Positions 1 to 6,387 of a DNA stretch of 14,446 nucleotides are shown in pieces (the first letter of the stretch is position 1; each line of letters starts with the position of its first letter). A model generated the notes under the pieces. It saw nothing but the letters and a program-made list of their open reading frames with translations. It had not been told where the DNA came from and searched no databases. This DNA is from JBBRMG01 sp038230955 (GTDB lineage: Bacteria; Patescibacteriota; Doudnabacteria; UBA920). The DNA lies in contig JBBRMG010000023.1 in the NCBI GenBank assembly GCA_038230955.1, forward strand, positions 1 through 14,446. The letters are read 5' to 3'. Made by a program: the position numbers and the translations under genes.

Positions 1-27
1 GCATGAAGGCGGACAGTAAAAATTACC

Positions 28-651
28 TTACTCTTCATAAATATAAGTTAATTCTTCTGGCGGTGGTTGCTGTTGCATATGTAGTTGCTTTTTTGGCGGA
101 ATTTTAAGCATTGTCCGCTTGATTGCTTTTTCTACTTGTTCCCGAGGAAACTGAGTAGGTAGCATCTGCAAAAAATCCCATAAAATTTTTGCATCATCAA
201 ATGCTCGGTGACGGTTATCAATGCTAAACCCATGGCGCTCTATAAGGGCGTCTAAGTTATGATGTTTATGCTCAGGATATAAAACTCTCGACAGCCGCAC
301 TGTGCATAAATTATTCATAGAAAAACTCCAACCACTACGGCGGAATTCTTGCCCAATAAACCCATAATCAAAACTGGCATTATGAGCCACCAAAATACTA
401 TCTTCCAACAATTCAAAAAGTTCTTCTTTTATATCATCAAAAGTTGGAGCTCCCAATAAATCAGCGTCCGTAATCCCAGTCAGCTCGGTAATAAACTCTG
501 GCAGAGCCACCCCGGGATTCAGTAGGGTTTGATAAGTCTTCACTACTTCACCCTTCTCCACTCGCAATAACCCAATTTCAATAATGCGGTCTAAGAATGG
601 ACTGCCGCCCGTGGTCTCTACATCAATAATGGAAAAAGTCTGATTTAACAT
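28..651 (-). CDS. DnaQ-like 3'-5' exonuclease (Pol III epsilon family)
   Basis: This is a 207-aa DEDDh exonuclease of the DNA polymerase III epsilon type, which removes nucleotides from DNA 3' ends in proofreading or repair. All three Exo motifs are visible: Exo I with D10 and E12 (IDVETTGG), Exo II with H90, N91 and D95 (HNASFDYGF), and Exo III with H148 and D153 (HRAFDDA). The exonuclease fold fills residues 5-165. The last 40 residues are a basic then Gln/Pro-rich tail with no domain I can name. No polymerase or GIY-YIG domain is fused to it, so it could be the epsilon subunit or a stand-alone exonuclease. The ATG at 651 lies only 9 nt past a good -10 box, so the transcript would have almost no leader and no SD is present. 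The family call is firm; the exact cellular role is inferred. Confidence 0.92.
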   Translation of the reverse strand: MLNQTFSIIDVETTGGSPFLDRIIEIGLLRVEKGEVVKTYQTLLNPGVALPEFITELTGITDADLLGAPTFDDIKEELFELLEDSILVAHNASFDYGFIGQEFRRSGWSFSMNNLCTVRLSRVLYPEHKHHNLDALIERHGFSIDNRHRAFDDAKILWDFLQMLPTQFPREQVEKAIKRTMLKIPPKKQLHMQQQPPPEELTYIYEE

Positions 652-660
652 GGTCTTTGT

Positions 661-689
661 ATTGTATATAAAAAATAGGGCGTTTTCAA
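661..689 (-). promoter_or_regulatory. sigma70-type promoter of the DnaQ-like gene
   Basis: The -35 box TTGAAA (684-689) and -10 box TACAAT (661-666) are separated by 17 bp, each one base off consensus. The expected start site is about 654, so the 5' UTR would be only 2-4 nt. The -35 box lies inside the 3' arm of the upstream terminator hairpin. Confidence 0.65.
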
Positions 690-716
690 TTATGATTGTT
701 CACAATTGAAAACGCC
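670..716 (-). terminator. Rho-independent terminator of the two-helix membrane gene
   Basis: A perfect 13-bp stem (679-691 with 704-716, GGCGTTTTCAATT) has a 12-nt loop. On the minus strand it is followed by CTA and six T. It lies 28 nt past the stop of the 745-969 gene. Confidence 0.85.
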
Positions 717-744
717 AAAAATCTGTTTGCCTCTACTTATACAG

Positions 745-969
745 CTACCGATACGACTCTAAGGACATTCCCTTTCGTCGCGATCGCGCTAGCCACCATA
801 GGATGGTACCGACCAAGAAAAAACCAACCGCCACCATTCCGAAGATTGTCTCCTTATTAGCAGCACCCTCGGGCACCGCGAAAACAAACCGGCCACATGA
901 CGCCAACACCATCGAAATCGCCCCTATAATAAAGAATACCAAAGCGAAAGCCCTCACAACAATTCTCAT
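745..969 (-). CDS. small two-helix membrane protein
   Basis: This 74-aa protein begins MRIVVRAF and has two hydrophobic segments, at about residues 6-25 and 39-58. The loop between them carries a Cys and several charged residues, and the end is basic (RSRRKG). I do not recognise a family. An upstream in-frame ATG at 999 would add ten residues, but the ATG at 969 has a strong Shine-Dalgarno (AGGGGG, 977-982) at a 7-nt spacing, so I chose it. The gene has its own promoter (1015-1043) and its own terminator (670-716) and so forms a one-gene unit between clpP and the exonuclease. Clean expression signals argue that it is real despite its size. The topology is probably a hairpin with both ends on the same side; its function is unknown. 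Confidence 0.75.
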   Translation of the reverse strand: MRIVVRAFALVFFIIGAISMVLASCGRFVFAVPEGAANKETIFGMVAVGFFLVGTILWWLARSRRKGMSLESYR

Positions 970-1014
970 CGTAAATCCCCCTACACAAAAAATATTCAAA
1001 GGTAAATCCTGCCT

Positions 1015-1043
1015 ATATTACAATGTAAAGGTCATTCTGTCAA
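1015..1043 (-). promoter_or_regulatory. sigma70-type promoter of the small membrane gene
   Basis: A perfect -35 box TTGACA (1038-1043), a 17-bp spacer and the -10 box TAATAT (1015-1020, 4 of 6) lie just past the clpP stop. The start would be near 1008, giving a leader of about 38 nt. The octamer GGATTTAC occurs twice in that leader, the second time between the SD and the ATG. Confidence 0.7.
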
Positions 1044-1058
1044 GGATTCAAAATCTGG

Positions 1059-1634
1059 CTACTGAATAATCTTGTCGATTAATCCGTACTTCTTGGCTTC
1101 CTCGGCAGTCATGAAATTATCACGGTCAGAATCCAACTCGATTTTTTTGGCAGTTTGACCGGTGTGCTTGGCCAAGATTTGATTGATTTGATCTTTAATA
1201 CGGGAAATTTCGCGGGCCTGTATTTCAATATCTTTTTGCTGACCCTCAGCGCCACCCATCACTTGGTGAATCATTATCCGAGCATTGGGTAACGCATAGC
1301 GCTTGCCCTTAGCACCAGCAGCCAGCAATACCGCGGCGGCAGAAGCTGCTTGGCCCAAACAAATAGTGGCCACGTCAGCTTTGACATGTTGTATTGTGTC
1401 ATACAAAGCCAAAGCGGAGGTAACAGAACCACCGGGAGAGTTTACGTAAATCTTAATATCTTCTTTGCTGTTTTCAGCGTCCAAGAATAAAAGCTGGGCA
1501 ATTAGAGTGTTGGCTACAGCATCATCAATCGGTTCACCCAAGAAAATAATGCGCTCTTTCAGCAAACGACTGTAAATGTCATATGCGCGTTCACCCATGC
1601 TACTTTTTTCAATAACTATTGGTACTAAAGGCAT
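1059..1634 (-). CDS. clpP: ATP-dependent Clp protease proteolytic subunit
   Basis: This 191-aa protein is ClpP, the tetradecameric serine protease chamber that degrades proteins fed to it by ClpX or ClpC-type unfoldases in the cytoplasm. The catalytic triad is complete: S98 in GQAASAAAVL, H123 in MIHQ and D172 in SDRDNF. The oxyanion-region NSPGGSVTS is at residues 65-73, and the N-terminal PIVIEKSSMGERAYDIYSRL matches mature ClpP, with little or no propeptide. The usual Met next to the catalytic Ser is Ala here (AASAAA instead of AASMGA), a mild change. The gene starts 8 nt after nusA with no SD and so is likely translated from the nusA message. I see no terminator after it, only the promoter of the next gene. 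Confidence 0.97.
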   Translation of the reverse strand: MPLVPIVIEKSSMGERAYDIYSRLLKERIIFLGEPIDDAVANTLIAQLLFLDAENSKEDIKIYVNSPGGSVTSALALYDTIQHVKADVATICLGQAASAAAVLLAAGAKGKRYALPNARIMIHQVMGGAEGQQKDIEIQAREISRIKDQINQILAKHTGQTAKKIELDSDRDNFMTAEEAKKYGLIDKIIQ

Positions 1635-1642
1635 ATGTTTTT

Positions 1643-2773
1643 TTAGTTAATGTCAGCAATGCTACTGTCCGCTTCAACATCTTCTGGCGCAGTAACTTCG
1701 GGAATAGTATTCTCAGGCTCGGTGTCATCTGGACCAATTTTTTCACCATTGATATCAATCTTCCAGCCCGTCAGGCGAGCGGCCAAACGGACATTTTGTC
1801 CGGCCTTACCAATAGCCAAGCTAAGCTGGTCTTCAATTACGCCAACAGTGGCTTCTTTATCGTCTTCGTTCAACTGAACGTTGAGAATTTTAGCTGGAGA
1901 TAAAGCATTAGCAATGAACTTTACCGAATCATCGCTCCACTCTATAATGTCAATTTTCTCCCCGCCAAGCTCACTCATTACTGTCTGAACGCGAGTGCCT
2001 TTTTGACCAACACATGAACCGATTGGATCAATGCCGTCTTGAGTAGACATAACGGCGATCTTAGAGCGACTGCCAGCTTCACGCGCCACGGCTTTAATCT
2101 CCACAGCACCATTAAAGATTTCTGGAACTTCCAGCTCAAACAGTTTACGAACCATATCCGGGTGAGAACGAGACAGAGTAATCTTTGGTCCCTTAGCGGC
2201 TGGCTCTACGTGCAGAACCAAAACTTTGACACGCTGACCTATATTGTATTTTTCCCCACGAATTTGCTCGGATGGGAACAATACGCCTGTACCTTTGCCG
2301 AGATCAATTAATACTGTATCGCCTTCAATGCGCTGGATAATACCATTTTGTAAAGTCCGTTCCTTAGCTTTGAAATCGGAAAATTGCATATTCCGTTCTG
2401 CTTCACGCAATTTCTGAATAATAACTTGCTTGGCAGTCTGAGCAGCGATGCGGCCATACTCAATTCCTTCGGGTGGAGTAATTTCAGTTTTTATAATATC
2501 GCCAACCTTAGCACCTTTCTGCATCTGTGAGCCCGTAGCTTCATCTACTTCTTTCTGGATGTCTTCCACTTCATTCACTACGGTTTTTACATCGTAAATT
2601 TTAGCAGATAAATTCTCAGGGTCAAATTCAACTATAATATTCTGATCTTTTTCGCCATAATCTTTACGAAATGCGGCGGCCAGAGACGCCTCAATCATTT
2701 CAATAATCTCTTCACGGGAAATTCCCTTTTCTTCAGCAATTTGTTGTAACGCTTGTTCTAGTTGTTCGTTCAT
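1643..2773 (-). CDS. nusA: transcription termination/antitermination factor NusA
   Basis: This 376-aa NusA binds RNA polymerase and nascent RNA and modulates pausing and termination. The N-terminal RNAP-binding domain spans residues 1-135, S1 about 140-200, KH1 about 205-280 (IGSCVGQKG at 251-259) and KH2 about 285-345 (AIGKAGQNVR at 320-329). After KH2 comes only a 30-residue acidic tail, so the acidic repeats of E. coli NusA are absent; this short form is common outside proteobacteria. Usually rimP precedes nusA, but it is not present here and the upstream gene is yraN. The next upstream in-frame codons reach a TGA at 2783-2785 with no alternative ATG, so the ATG at 2773 is the start. It lacks a clear SD and follows a structured leader. 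clpP follows after 8 nt. Confidence 0.96.
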   Translation of the reverse strand: MNEQLEQALQQIAEEKGISREEIIEMIEASLAAAFRKDYGEKDQNIIVEFDPENLSAKIYDVKTVVNEVEDIQKEVDEATGSQMQKGAKVGDIIKTEITPPEGIEYGRIAAQTAKQVIIQKLREAERNMQFSDFKAKERTLQNGIIQRIEGDTVLIDLGKGTGVLFPSEQIRGEKYNIGQRVKVLVLHVEPAAKGPKITLSRSHPDMVRKLFELEVPEIFNGAVEIKAVAREAGSRSKIAVMSTQDGIDPIGSCVGQKGTRVQTVMSELGGEKIDIIEWSDDSVKFIANALSPAKILNVQLNEDDKEATVGVIEDQLSLAIGKAGQNVRLAARLTGWKIDINGEKIGPDDTEPENTIPEVTAPEDVEADSSIADIN

Positions 2774-2903
2774 CGTCTTAACTCAGTTCCCACCTGCGAA
2801 GATTAGCAAAAGCTAACCTTCTTCGGTTTTCACTAAGTTACTCCTCTCAAATTTCTGCTTAACCTCCCTATGGGAGGCCCAAGTAGAAATTTGTTAAATT
2901 GTA
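2774..2903 (-). promoter_or_regulatory. structured nusA leader with a possible 6-codon uORF
   Basis: Reading toward nusA, a -10-like TACAAT (2898-2903, with no good -35) would start RNA near 2891. Hairpin 1 (2849-2892) follows: a 12-bp outer stem with one C-A mismatch and a perfect 6-bp inner stem CCTCCC/GGGAGG. Next come an SD (GAGAGGAG) and a GTG frame V-K-T-E-E-G-stop (2813-2833). Hairpin 2 (2798-2821, GAAGGTTAGC/GCTAATCTTC with one G-U pair) overlaps the end of that frame. The hairpins are read directly; promoter and uORF use are inferred. Confidence 0.45.
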
Positions 2904-2919
2904 AAATGTCTATAAGGAT

Positions 2920-2945
2920 AAAAAAATGATGAGCAGGGCTCATCA
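2920..2945 (-). terminator. Rho-independent terminator after yraN
   Basis: A perfect 8-bp stem TGATGAGC/GCTCATCA (2927-2934 with 2938-2945) has a 3-nt loop and is followed by seven T on the minus strand. It begins 4 nt after the yraN stop and closes the methyltransferase-membrane protein-yraN unit. Confidence 0.9.
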
Positions 2946-2949
2946 GGAT

Positions 2950-3378
2950 CTACCAATCATCTTGTACTGCATGTGCCAATATTGTAACAGAAAACCGACG
3001 ATTGTCAAGATTATTGGGAATTACAAGGCAAATATCGATTTGCGGCCGCAAAATAAGGTATTGCGGATGCCGCACTAAAAACAGTTTAGCCATCTTCAAT
3101 AGTTTGCGCGATTTATACACCGATACTGATTCTCTGGCGCTACCAAAGCGGCTATCAGGCTGAGAACGAGTTTTTACTTCTACAAAAATTATAGTATCTC
3201 TGTTTTTGACCACTAAATCCAGCTCTCCAATCCGTTTGCCCCGAGCATTAACCGCATTCTCCGCCACAATAACAAAACCGCGTTTCCGATACGCGGCCGC
3301 GGCTATTTGTTCACCCGTTTGCCCTAAACGCTTCGACGGCGAACTAGCTAAAAAATGTTGTTGCTTGAATCCCCCCAT
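2950..3378 (-). CDS. YraN family (UPF0102) endonuclease-like protein
   Basis: This 142-aa protein belongs to the YraN/UPF0102 family, which has a restriction-endonuclease-like fold and is linked to DNA metabolism, although its substrate is unsettled. The family core is visible: GQTGEQIAAAAYRKRGF at residues 19-35, then the PD-(D/E)xK-type set E52, D54, E67 and K69 in GELDLV and FVEVKTR. An extra N-terminal stretch of about 15 polar residues precedes the usual start. It lies 9 nt after the three-helix membrane gene and ends at a strong terminator, so it is the last gene of its unit. In many bacteria yraN sits near rnhB or the trmD cluster, but not here. The family call is firm; the molecular role is unknown. 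Confidence 0.9.
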   Translation of the reverse strand: MGGFKQQHFLASSPSKRLGQTGEQIAAAAYRKRGFVIVAENAVNARGKRIGELDLVVKNRDTIIFVEVKTRSQPDSRFGSARESVSVYKSRKLLKMAKLFLVRHPQYLILRPQIDICLVIPNNLDNRRFSVTILAHAVQDDW

Positions 3379-3387
3379 GGTCTAGCC

Positions 3388-3795
3388 TTACTTATTCATG
3401 TTGATATACTTTTGTTTCAACTGATCTTTGTTCCAAGATTCAATCTCAGATCGATATTTAGTTAACCGGTATTTAAGAATGTACCCTGTCCAGACTGCAC
3501 CGATAATTAAAATCGCGATAGCCACAATATGAGAACCAAACCCTCGGATATATTCATACCGGAACGCATACCATACTAACTCTAGTAATCCAATAACCAA
3601 AGACATGTTTGCCAATCGTTGCCAATATTTTTTACTATAAGGATTAGCAGAAAACCGGCTGGTTAAGATCATGACAATGCCTATTACTACCAAAGCAATT
3701 CCTATACTCAAAAACAGCCGGTCAGAGCGGTGCATCAGCACTGTATCAATATTGAATAAATAATCTTGCGAAATTAGTTTCTTGTAATTAAACAT
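3388..3795 (-). CDS. three-helix membrane protein, unknown function
   Basis: This 135-aa protein has hydrophobic segments at about residues 27-46, 63-79 and 88-108. A polar N-terminal arm of 25 residues precedes them, and a charged C-terminal tail of 25 residues (KYRSEIESWNKDQLKQKY) follows. There is no signal peptide and no Cys. I do not recognise a family. It begins 10 nt after the methyltransferase stop and ends 9 nt before yraN, so the three genes are almost certainly cotranscribed. The start has no SD; the spacer before it is a run of seven C on the mRNA. The reading frame is well supported by its hydrophobicity and position, but its role cannot be read from the sequence. Confidence 0.75.
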   Translation of the reverse strand: MFNYKKLISQDYLFNIDTVLMHRSDRLFLSIGIALVVIGIVMILTSRFSANPYSKKYWQRLANMSLVIGLLELVWYAFRYEYIRGFGSHIVAIAILIIGAVWTGYILKYRLTKYRSEIESWNKDQLKQKYINMNK

Positions 3796-3805
3796 TGGGG
3801 GGGTA

Positions 3806-4333
3806 TTACTTTACGAATAATGCTGCATAATGATACCCGTCCGTGGACAGATCGCGTTGTTTACGAAAACCTAGCGGGGACACCAAAGCTTCTAACTCTA
3901 CCAAGCTCACCCGACGTTCTGCTGCCGGACCGAGGGGAGTTAATTCTTTTTTCCATTCTACGGCCAACAAGCGTCCACCCGTTTTTAACAATCGGTAAGC
4001 ATTCTTGACTAATGATTCCTTGGACTCAATCTCATGAATAATACTGGCGATTATCACGACATCGCAACTACCTTCCGAAATATCTAATAGCGGCTTATCT
4101 AAGTCTGCCTTGAGCGTAGTCACATTCTTTAGACCAATTTGACGAGCAGCAGACTGTGTAGCGTCGAGTTTGGCATCCTGCACGTCTACCGCATAAACTA
4201 TTCCAGTATTGCCCACTGCTTTAGCGGCAGGAAGGGCATAAAAACCGCTGCCCGATCCTAGATCGGCCACAGTTTGGCCATTAAGAATAGCGGCTTGCGC
4301 AATTATGCTAGAGGGATCAATAAAACGGAGCAT
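3806..4333 (-). CDS. class I SAM-dependent methyltransferase
   Basis: This 175-aa protein has a Rossmann methyltransferase fold. Motif I is at residues 22-30 (VADLGSGSG), the acidic end of strand 2 is D50 (VYAVDVQ), motif II-like KADLDKPL is at 75-82 and motif IV-like DVVIIASIIHEI is at 91-102. The post-motif GGRLLAVEW is at 119-127. The pattern resembles the UbiE/small-molecule branch, but the substrate cannot be inferred. At 175 aa it is a minimal single-domain form. It is the first gene of a three-gene unit (methyltransferase, membrane protein, yraN). The 165-bp gap upstream holds an inverted-repeat element. A weak promoter-like pair, TTGTCC and TAGGCT with 17 bp, lies about 30 nt before the ATG, which has no SD. 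Confidence 0.88.
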   Translation of the reverse strand: MLRFIDPSSIIAQAAILNGQTVADLGSGSGFYALPAAKAVGNTGIVYAVDVQDAKLDATQSAARQIGLKNVTTLKADLDKPLLDISEGSCDVVIIASIIHEIESKESLVKNAYRLLKTGGRLLAVEWKKELTPLGPAAERRVSLVELEALVSPLGFRKQRDLSTDGYHYAALFVK

Positions 4334-4401
4334 GTTTTGTTTTGGTCTTAGTTAAGTTCTGTTATTAGCCTATCACAGCTTGTTGCAGGGGACAAGTTGG
4401 G

Positions 4402-4486
4402 TTGTCTTGGTAATTTCCCCCTCGGCGTTGTCCTCGGCAGGGCTACCTGCCTGCGGATTACTTCTCAGGACAAATTACCAAGACAA
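4402..4486. repeat. 85-bp inverted-repeat element with GC-rich core
   Basis: Perfect 15-bp terminal inverted repeats, TTGTCTTGGTAATTT (4402-4416) and its complement (4472-4486), enclose a 55-bp core. Inside, GTCCT/AGGAC can pair next to the outer stem, and GGCAGG/CCTGCC (4436-4441 with 4446-4451) forms a central hairpin with loop GCTA. No T tract follows on either strand, so it is not a standard terminator. It could be a MITE-like or REP-like dispersed repeat, or an RNA structure after ymdB. Confidence 0.7.
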
Positions 4487-4499
4487 TTCCAAATGAGCC

Positions 4500-5294
4500 C
4501 TACAACTCGCGTTGGATTTGTTGAATAGATATAGCCTTGGCTTCATCCGTGGTAACTAATACAGCATTTACTACGAGAGGCCCGCTCTCTTCTACCTCCA
4601 GGCGAAATTTATCTTTTTCTAAAAATAAATTCAAGGAATTTTCAACTTTAGCTCCAAGCACGGAATTCTTCGGGCCAGTCATCCCAATATCGGTTATTAC
4701 AGCAGTTCCTTTAGGTAGCAAGCGCGCATCAGCCGTAGGGACGTGGATATGTGTCCCAACAACTGCTGTAGCGCGGCCATCGGCATACCAACCCATGGCA
4801 ATTTTCTCACTAGTCGCTTCGGCATGAAAATCTATTAATATAATGTCGTCTTTCTGTGATTCATTTTTGATAATCTCGTCGAGAGCAAAAAAAGGATTAG
4901 AAATTTCCCCGCGAAATTGGTTCTCAAAAAACACTCGGCCACCTAAGTTAATGATCAAATAATGCTGGCCATTCCGAGCAACACGACAAAATCCCGTACC
5001 GGGCAGTTCGCTTCCGTAGTTAGCAGGGCGAATTAAAGTCTCGTATTTATCAAAACATTCATTGGACTGCGCGCCCTTAGCAAACACATGATTTCCGGAA
5101 GTAAACACATCTACTCCGGCTTCTTTTAACTCGGCCATAGTACCAGCAGTAACGCCTTTGCCATGCGCTAAGTTCTCGACGTTGGCAATAATCAAATCAG
5201 GAACAAATTCTTCTTTTAAGGATGGCAAAACCCGGGTCAACGCTTGCCGCCCAGGCTTTCCTGTTATATCACCGAAAAATAAAATTTTTGTCAT
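4500..5294 (-). CDS. ymdB: YmdB family metallophosphoesterase (TIGR00282 type)
   Basis: This 264-aa protein is a calcineurin-like phosphoesterase of the YmdB/DR1281 family. In Bacillus the relative hydrolyses 2',3'-cyclic nucleotides and affects biofilm formation and RNase Y-linked regulation. The metal ligands fit the family: D9 (FFGDITG), E40 and N41 (NVEN), N68 (SGNHVF), H157 (DFHAEATSEK), H182 and H184 (GTHIHVPTADAR). The length matches the family. In many Firmicutes ymdB directly follows rny; here a ParB-like gene and mazEF lie between them. Its ATG overlaps the mazF stop by one base (TAATG), which suggests that ribosomes finishing mazF reinitiate on ymdB, so its level may follow the mazEF promoter. 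The family call is firm; the physiological substrate is inferred. Confidence 0.94.
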   Translation of the reverse strand: MTKILFFGDITGKPGRQALTRVLPSLKEEFVPDLIIANVENLAHGKGVTAGTMAELKEAGVDVFTSGNHVFAKGAQSNECFDKYETLIRPANYGSELPGTGFCRVARNGQHYLIINLGGRVFFENQFRGEISNPFFALDEIIKNESQKDDIILIDFHAEATSEKIAMGWYADGRATAVVGTHIHVPTADARLLPKGTAVITDIGMTGPKNSVLGAKVENSLNLFLEKDKFRLEVEESGPLVVNAVLVTTDEAKAISIQQIQREL

Positions 5295-5629
5295 TAATCT
5301 AATATTGCCTCCAATAAACCTAGAACTTCACTCAGCAAGCTATCAGGCGCTCGATCAATAAATGCAGCACGGCGAGACTTAAAGTCAACAGATTTTACTT
5401 GATCAACCATGGCAACTCCATTAATTTTAAAGCCTGCAGGTATTACCACCTGAAATGGAAAACCACGATTAGTATTAGTAATAGGGCAGATAAAAGCCAT
5501 CCCTGTTTTTTCATTAAACAGGTTCGTACTTACAACCAAGGCAGGTCTACGACCCTTTTGTTCATGACCGGATTGAGGGTCTAACGAAATAGAAATAAAA
5601 TCTCCTTTTCTGGGAATATAACCTATCAT
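5294..5629 (-). CDS. mazF: MazF-type mRNA interferase toxin
   Basis: This 111-aa toxin of the MazF/PemK family cleaves single-stranded RNA at short sequence motifs and stops translation unless MazE binds it. The family landmarks are present: GDFISISLDP at residues 9-18, HEQKGRRPALVVS with the catalytic Arg at R28, CPITNTNRG with the catalytic Thr at T51, and GVAMVDQVKSVD at 71-82. It resembles E. coli MazF over its full length. A TTG at 5638 overlapping the mazE stop could open the frame three codons earlier. However, the SD AAGGAGG (5640-5646) would touch that TTG, while it lies 10 nt from the ATG at 5629, so I chose the ATG. No catalytic residue is missing, so the toxin looks active. Confidence 0.95.
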   Translation of the reverse strand: MIGYIPRKGDFISISLDPQSGHEQKGRRPALVVSTNLFNEKTGMAFICPITNTNRGFPFQVVIPAGFKINGVAMVDQVKSVDFKSRRAAFIDRAPDSLLSEVLGLLEAILD

Positions 5630-5634
5630 ATCTA

Positions 5635-5874
5635 TCAAACCTCCTTACCCGTGGGCTTACCCCAATCATATTCTGATGGCTTGTAATCAGCAGGCATTTT
5701 TTTTAGCAACGCTTCTAGATCAACTTTTGTTCTCTTGGGCTTACGAATCGTAATTACACCGCGTTCTACTGAGACAGAAACAGTATCACCAACTTTTACA
5801 TTAGCCTCTTTTAACAACTGTTGAACTAATCTTAAGCCCTGGCTGTTGCCCCATTTTTGGATAGTCGTGTTCAT
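5635..5874 (-). CDS. mazE: MazE-type antitoxin
   Basis: This 79-aa antitoxin has an AbrB/MazE swapped-hairpin DNA-binding domain at residues 1-50, with the hallmark IQKWGNSQGLRL at 5-16 and a VGDTVSVSVERGVITI strand pair. An acidic C-terminal arm ends in EYDWGKPTGKEV. In E. coli MazE the matching NIDWGEPKDKEV segment lies across the MazF active site, so this is a close functional match. The two proteins together should bind and repress the operator at 5889-5911. There is no SD; the expected leader is about 20 nt. It is followed after 5 nt by mazF, in the usual antitoxin-first order. The gene has its own promoter, so it does not depend on rny transcription. Confidence 0.94.
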   Translation of the reverse strand: MNTTIQKWGNSQGLRLVQQLLKEANVKVGDTVSVSVERGVITIRKPKRTKVDLEALLKKMPADYKPSEYDWGKPTGKEV

Positions 5875-5888
5875 ATGATTGATAAATT

Positions 5889-5911
5889 ATGTATATACAT
5901 AGTATATACAT
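5889..5911 (-). promoter_or_regulatory. mazEF operator (alternating palindrome)
   Basis: The 10-bp repeat GTATATACAT occurs twice (5891-5900 and 5902-5911), 11 bp apart, and ATGTATATACAT (5889-5900) is a perfect 12-bp palindrome. The site covers the -10 box and the start site, as expected for autorepression by MazE-MazF. It resembles in layout the alternating palindrome of the E. coli mazEF promoter. Confidence 0.75.
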
Positions 5912-5929
5912 GTAGCACTTCCTTGTCAA
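5901..5929 (-). promoter_or_regulatory. mazEF promoter
   Basis: Perfect -35 TTGACA (5924-5929), 17-bp spacer, -10 TATACT (5901-5906, 5 of 6). The start is expected near 5894. It lies in the 62-nt gap after the ParB-like gene. Confidence 0.85.
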
Positions 5930-5936
5930 GTCTTAG

Positions 5937-6386
5937 CTATTCAATCAATCCCTGTTCTAGTATATCGTCCACAAACCGAACTTTGATACCAACCTCTTTG
6001 TCGAGCATTGCTTTAACTAACCGATGCATGCCGTCGATTACATGATTATTATTAATTACCCATATTGGATAACTCAAATCAGCATTTTCAATCTTCTTAA
6101 CATGCTCAGTCCATAGCGGATTTTGCTTGGATGCTTCCCAGTCTTGCAGGATATCGCCCAACAGGAACGAGTTACCCTCGCTATCAGTCCAAAATGAATT
6201 CCCGGCATCGGTTGATTCAGCAAACTGAGCAATAGGCACTATGGCTACCGGCAGATGCTCGGCAAACGGCTGCATCTTATAAATATCATGGGCTATCCCA
6301 TTAATATTGGCAGTGTGGGTATGCCCTTCGTGGCTTTTGACGCGCTCCGAAGGCTGACCACCATAACTGGTTTCTGGACTGCTCAT
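5937..6386 (-). CDS. ParB/Srx-like domain protein
   Basis: This 149-aa protein has a C-terminal half that looks like a small ParB/sulfiredoxin-superfamily domain. PIWVINNNHVIDGMHRLVKA (about residues 107-126) carries the characteristic IDG-HR motif that binds a nucleotide phosphate in this fold. The N-terminal 25 residues are polar and His-rich (KSHEGHTHTANING). No helix-turn-helix follows, so it is not a chromosome-partition ParB; the fold also occurs in nucleases, CTPases and a serine kinase. The ATG at 6386 lies one base after the rny stop, and a TTG at 6404 inside rny would add six residues. I prefer the ATG because it sits at the stop-start junction. Its position directly after RNase Y suggests coexpression with it; its activity is unknown. 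Confidence 0.7.
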   Translation of the reverse strand: MSSPETSYGGQPSERVKSHEGHTHTANINGIAHDIYKMQPFAEHLPVAIVPIAQFAESTDAGNSFWTDSEGNSFLLGDILQDWEASKQNPLWTEHVKKIENADLSYPIWVINNNHVIDGMHRLVKAMLDKEVGIKVRFVDDILEQGLIE

Positions 6387-6387
6387 T

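Noticed and set aside
803..1069. Plus-strand open frame of 88 codons
   Set aside because: It lies opposite the small membrane gene, which has promoter, SD and terminator on the minus strand; the product is low complexity and has no start signals.
2774..2900. T-box riboswitch before nusA, suggested by GCAGGTGGGAAC
   Set aside because: The match to the T-box core is partial, there is no stem I or terminator with T tract, and nusA is not an amino-acid gene.
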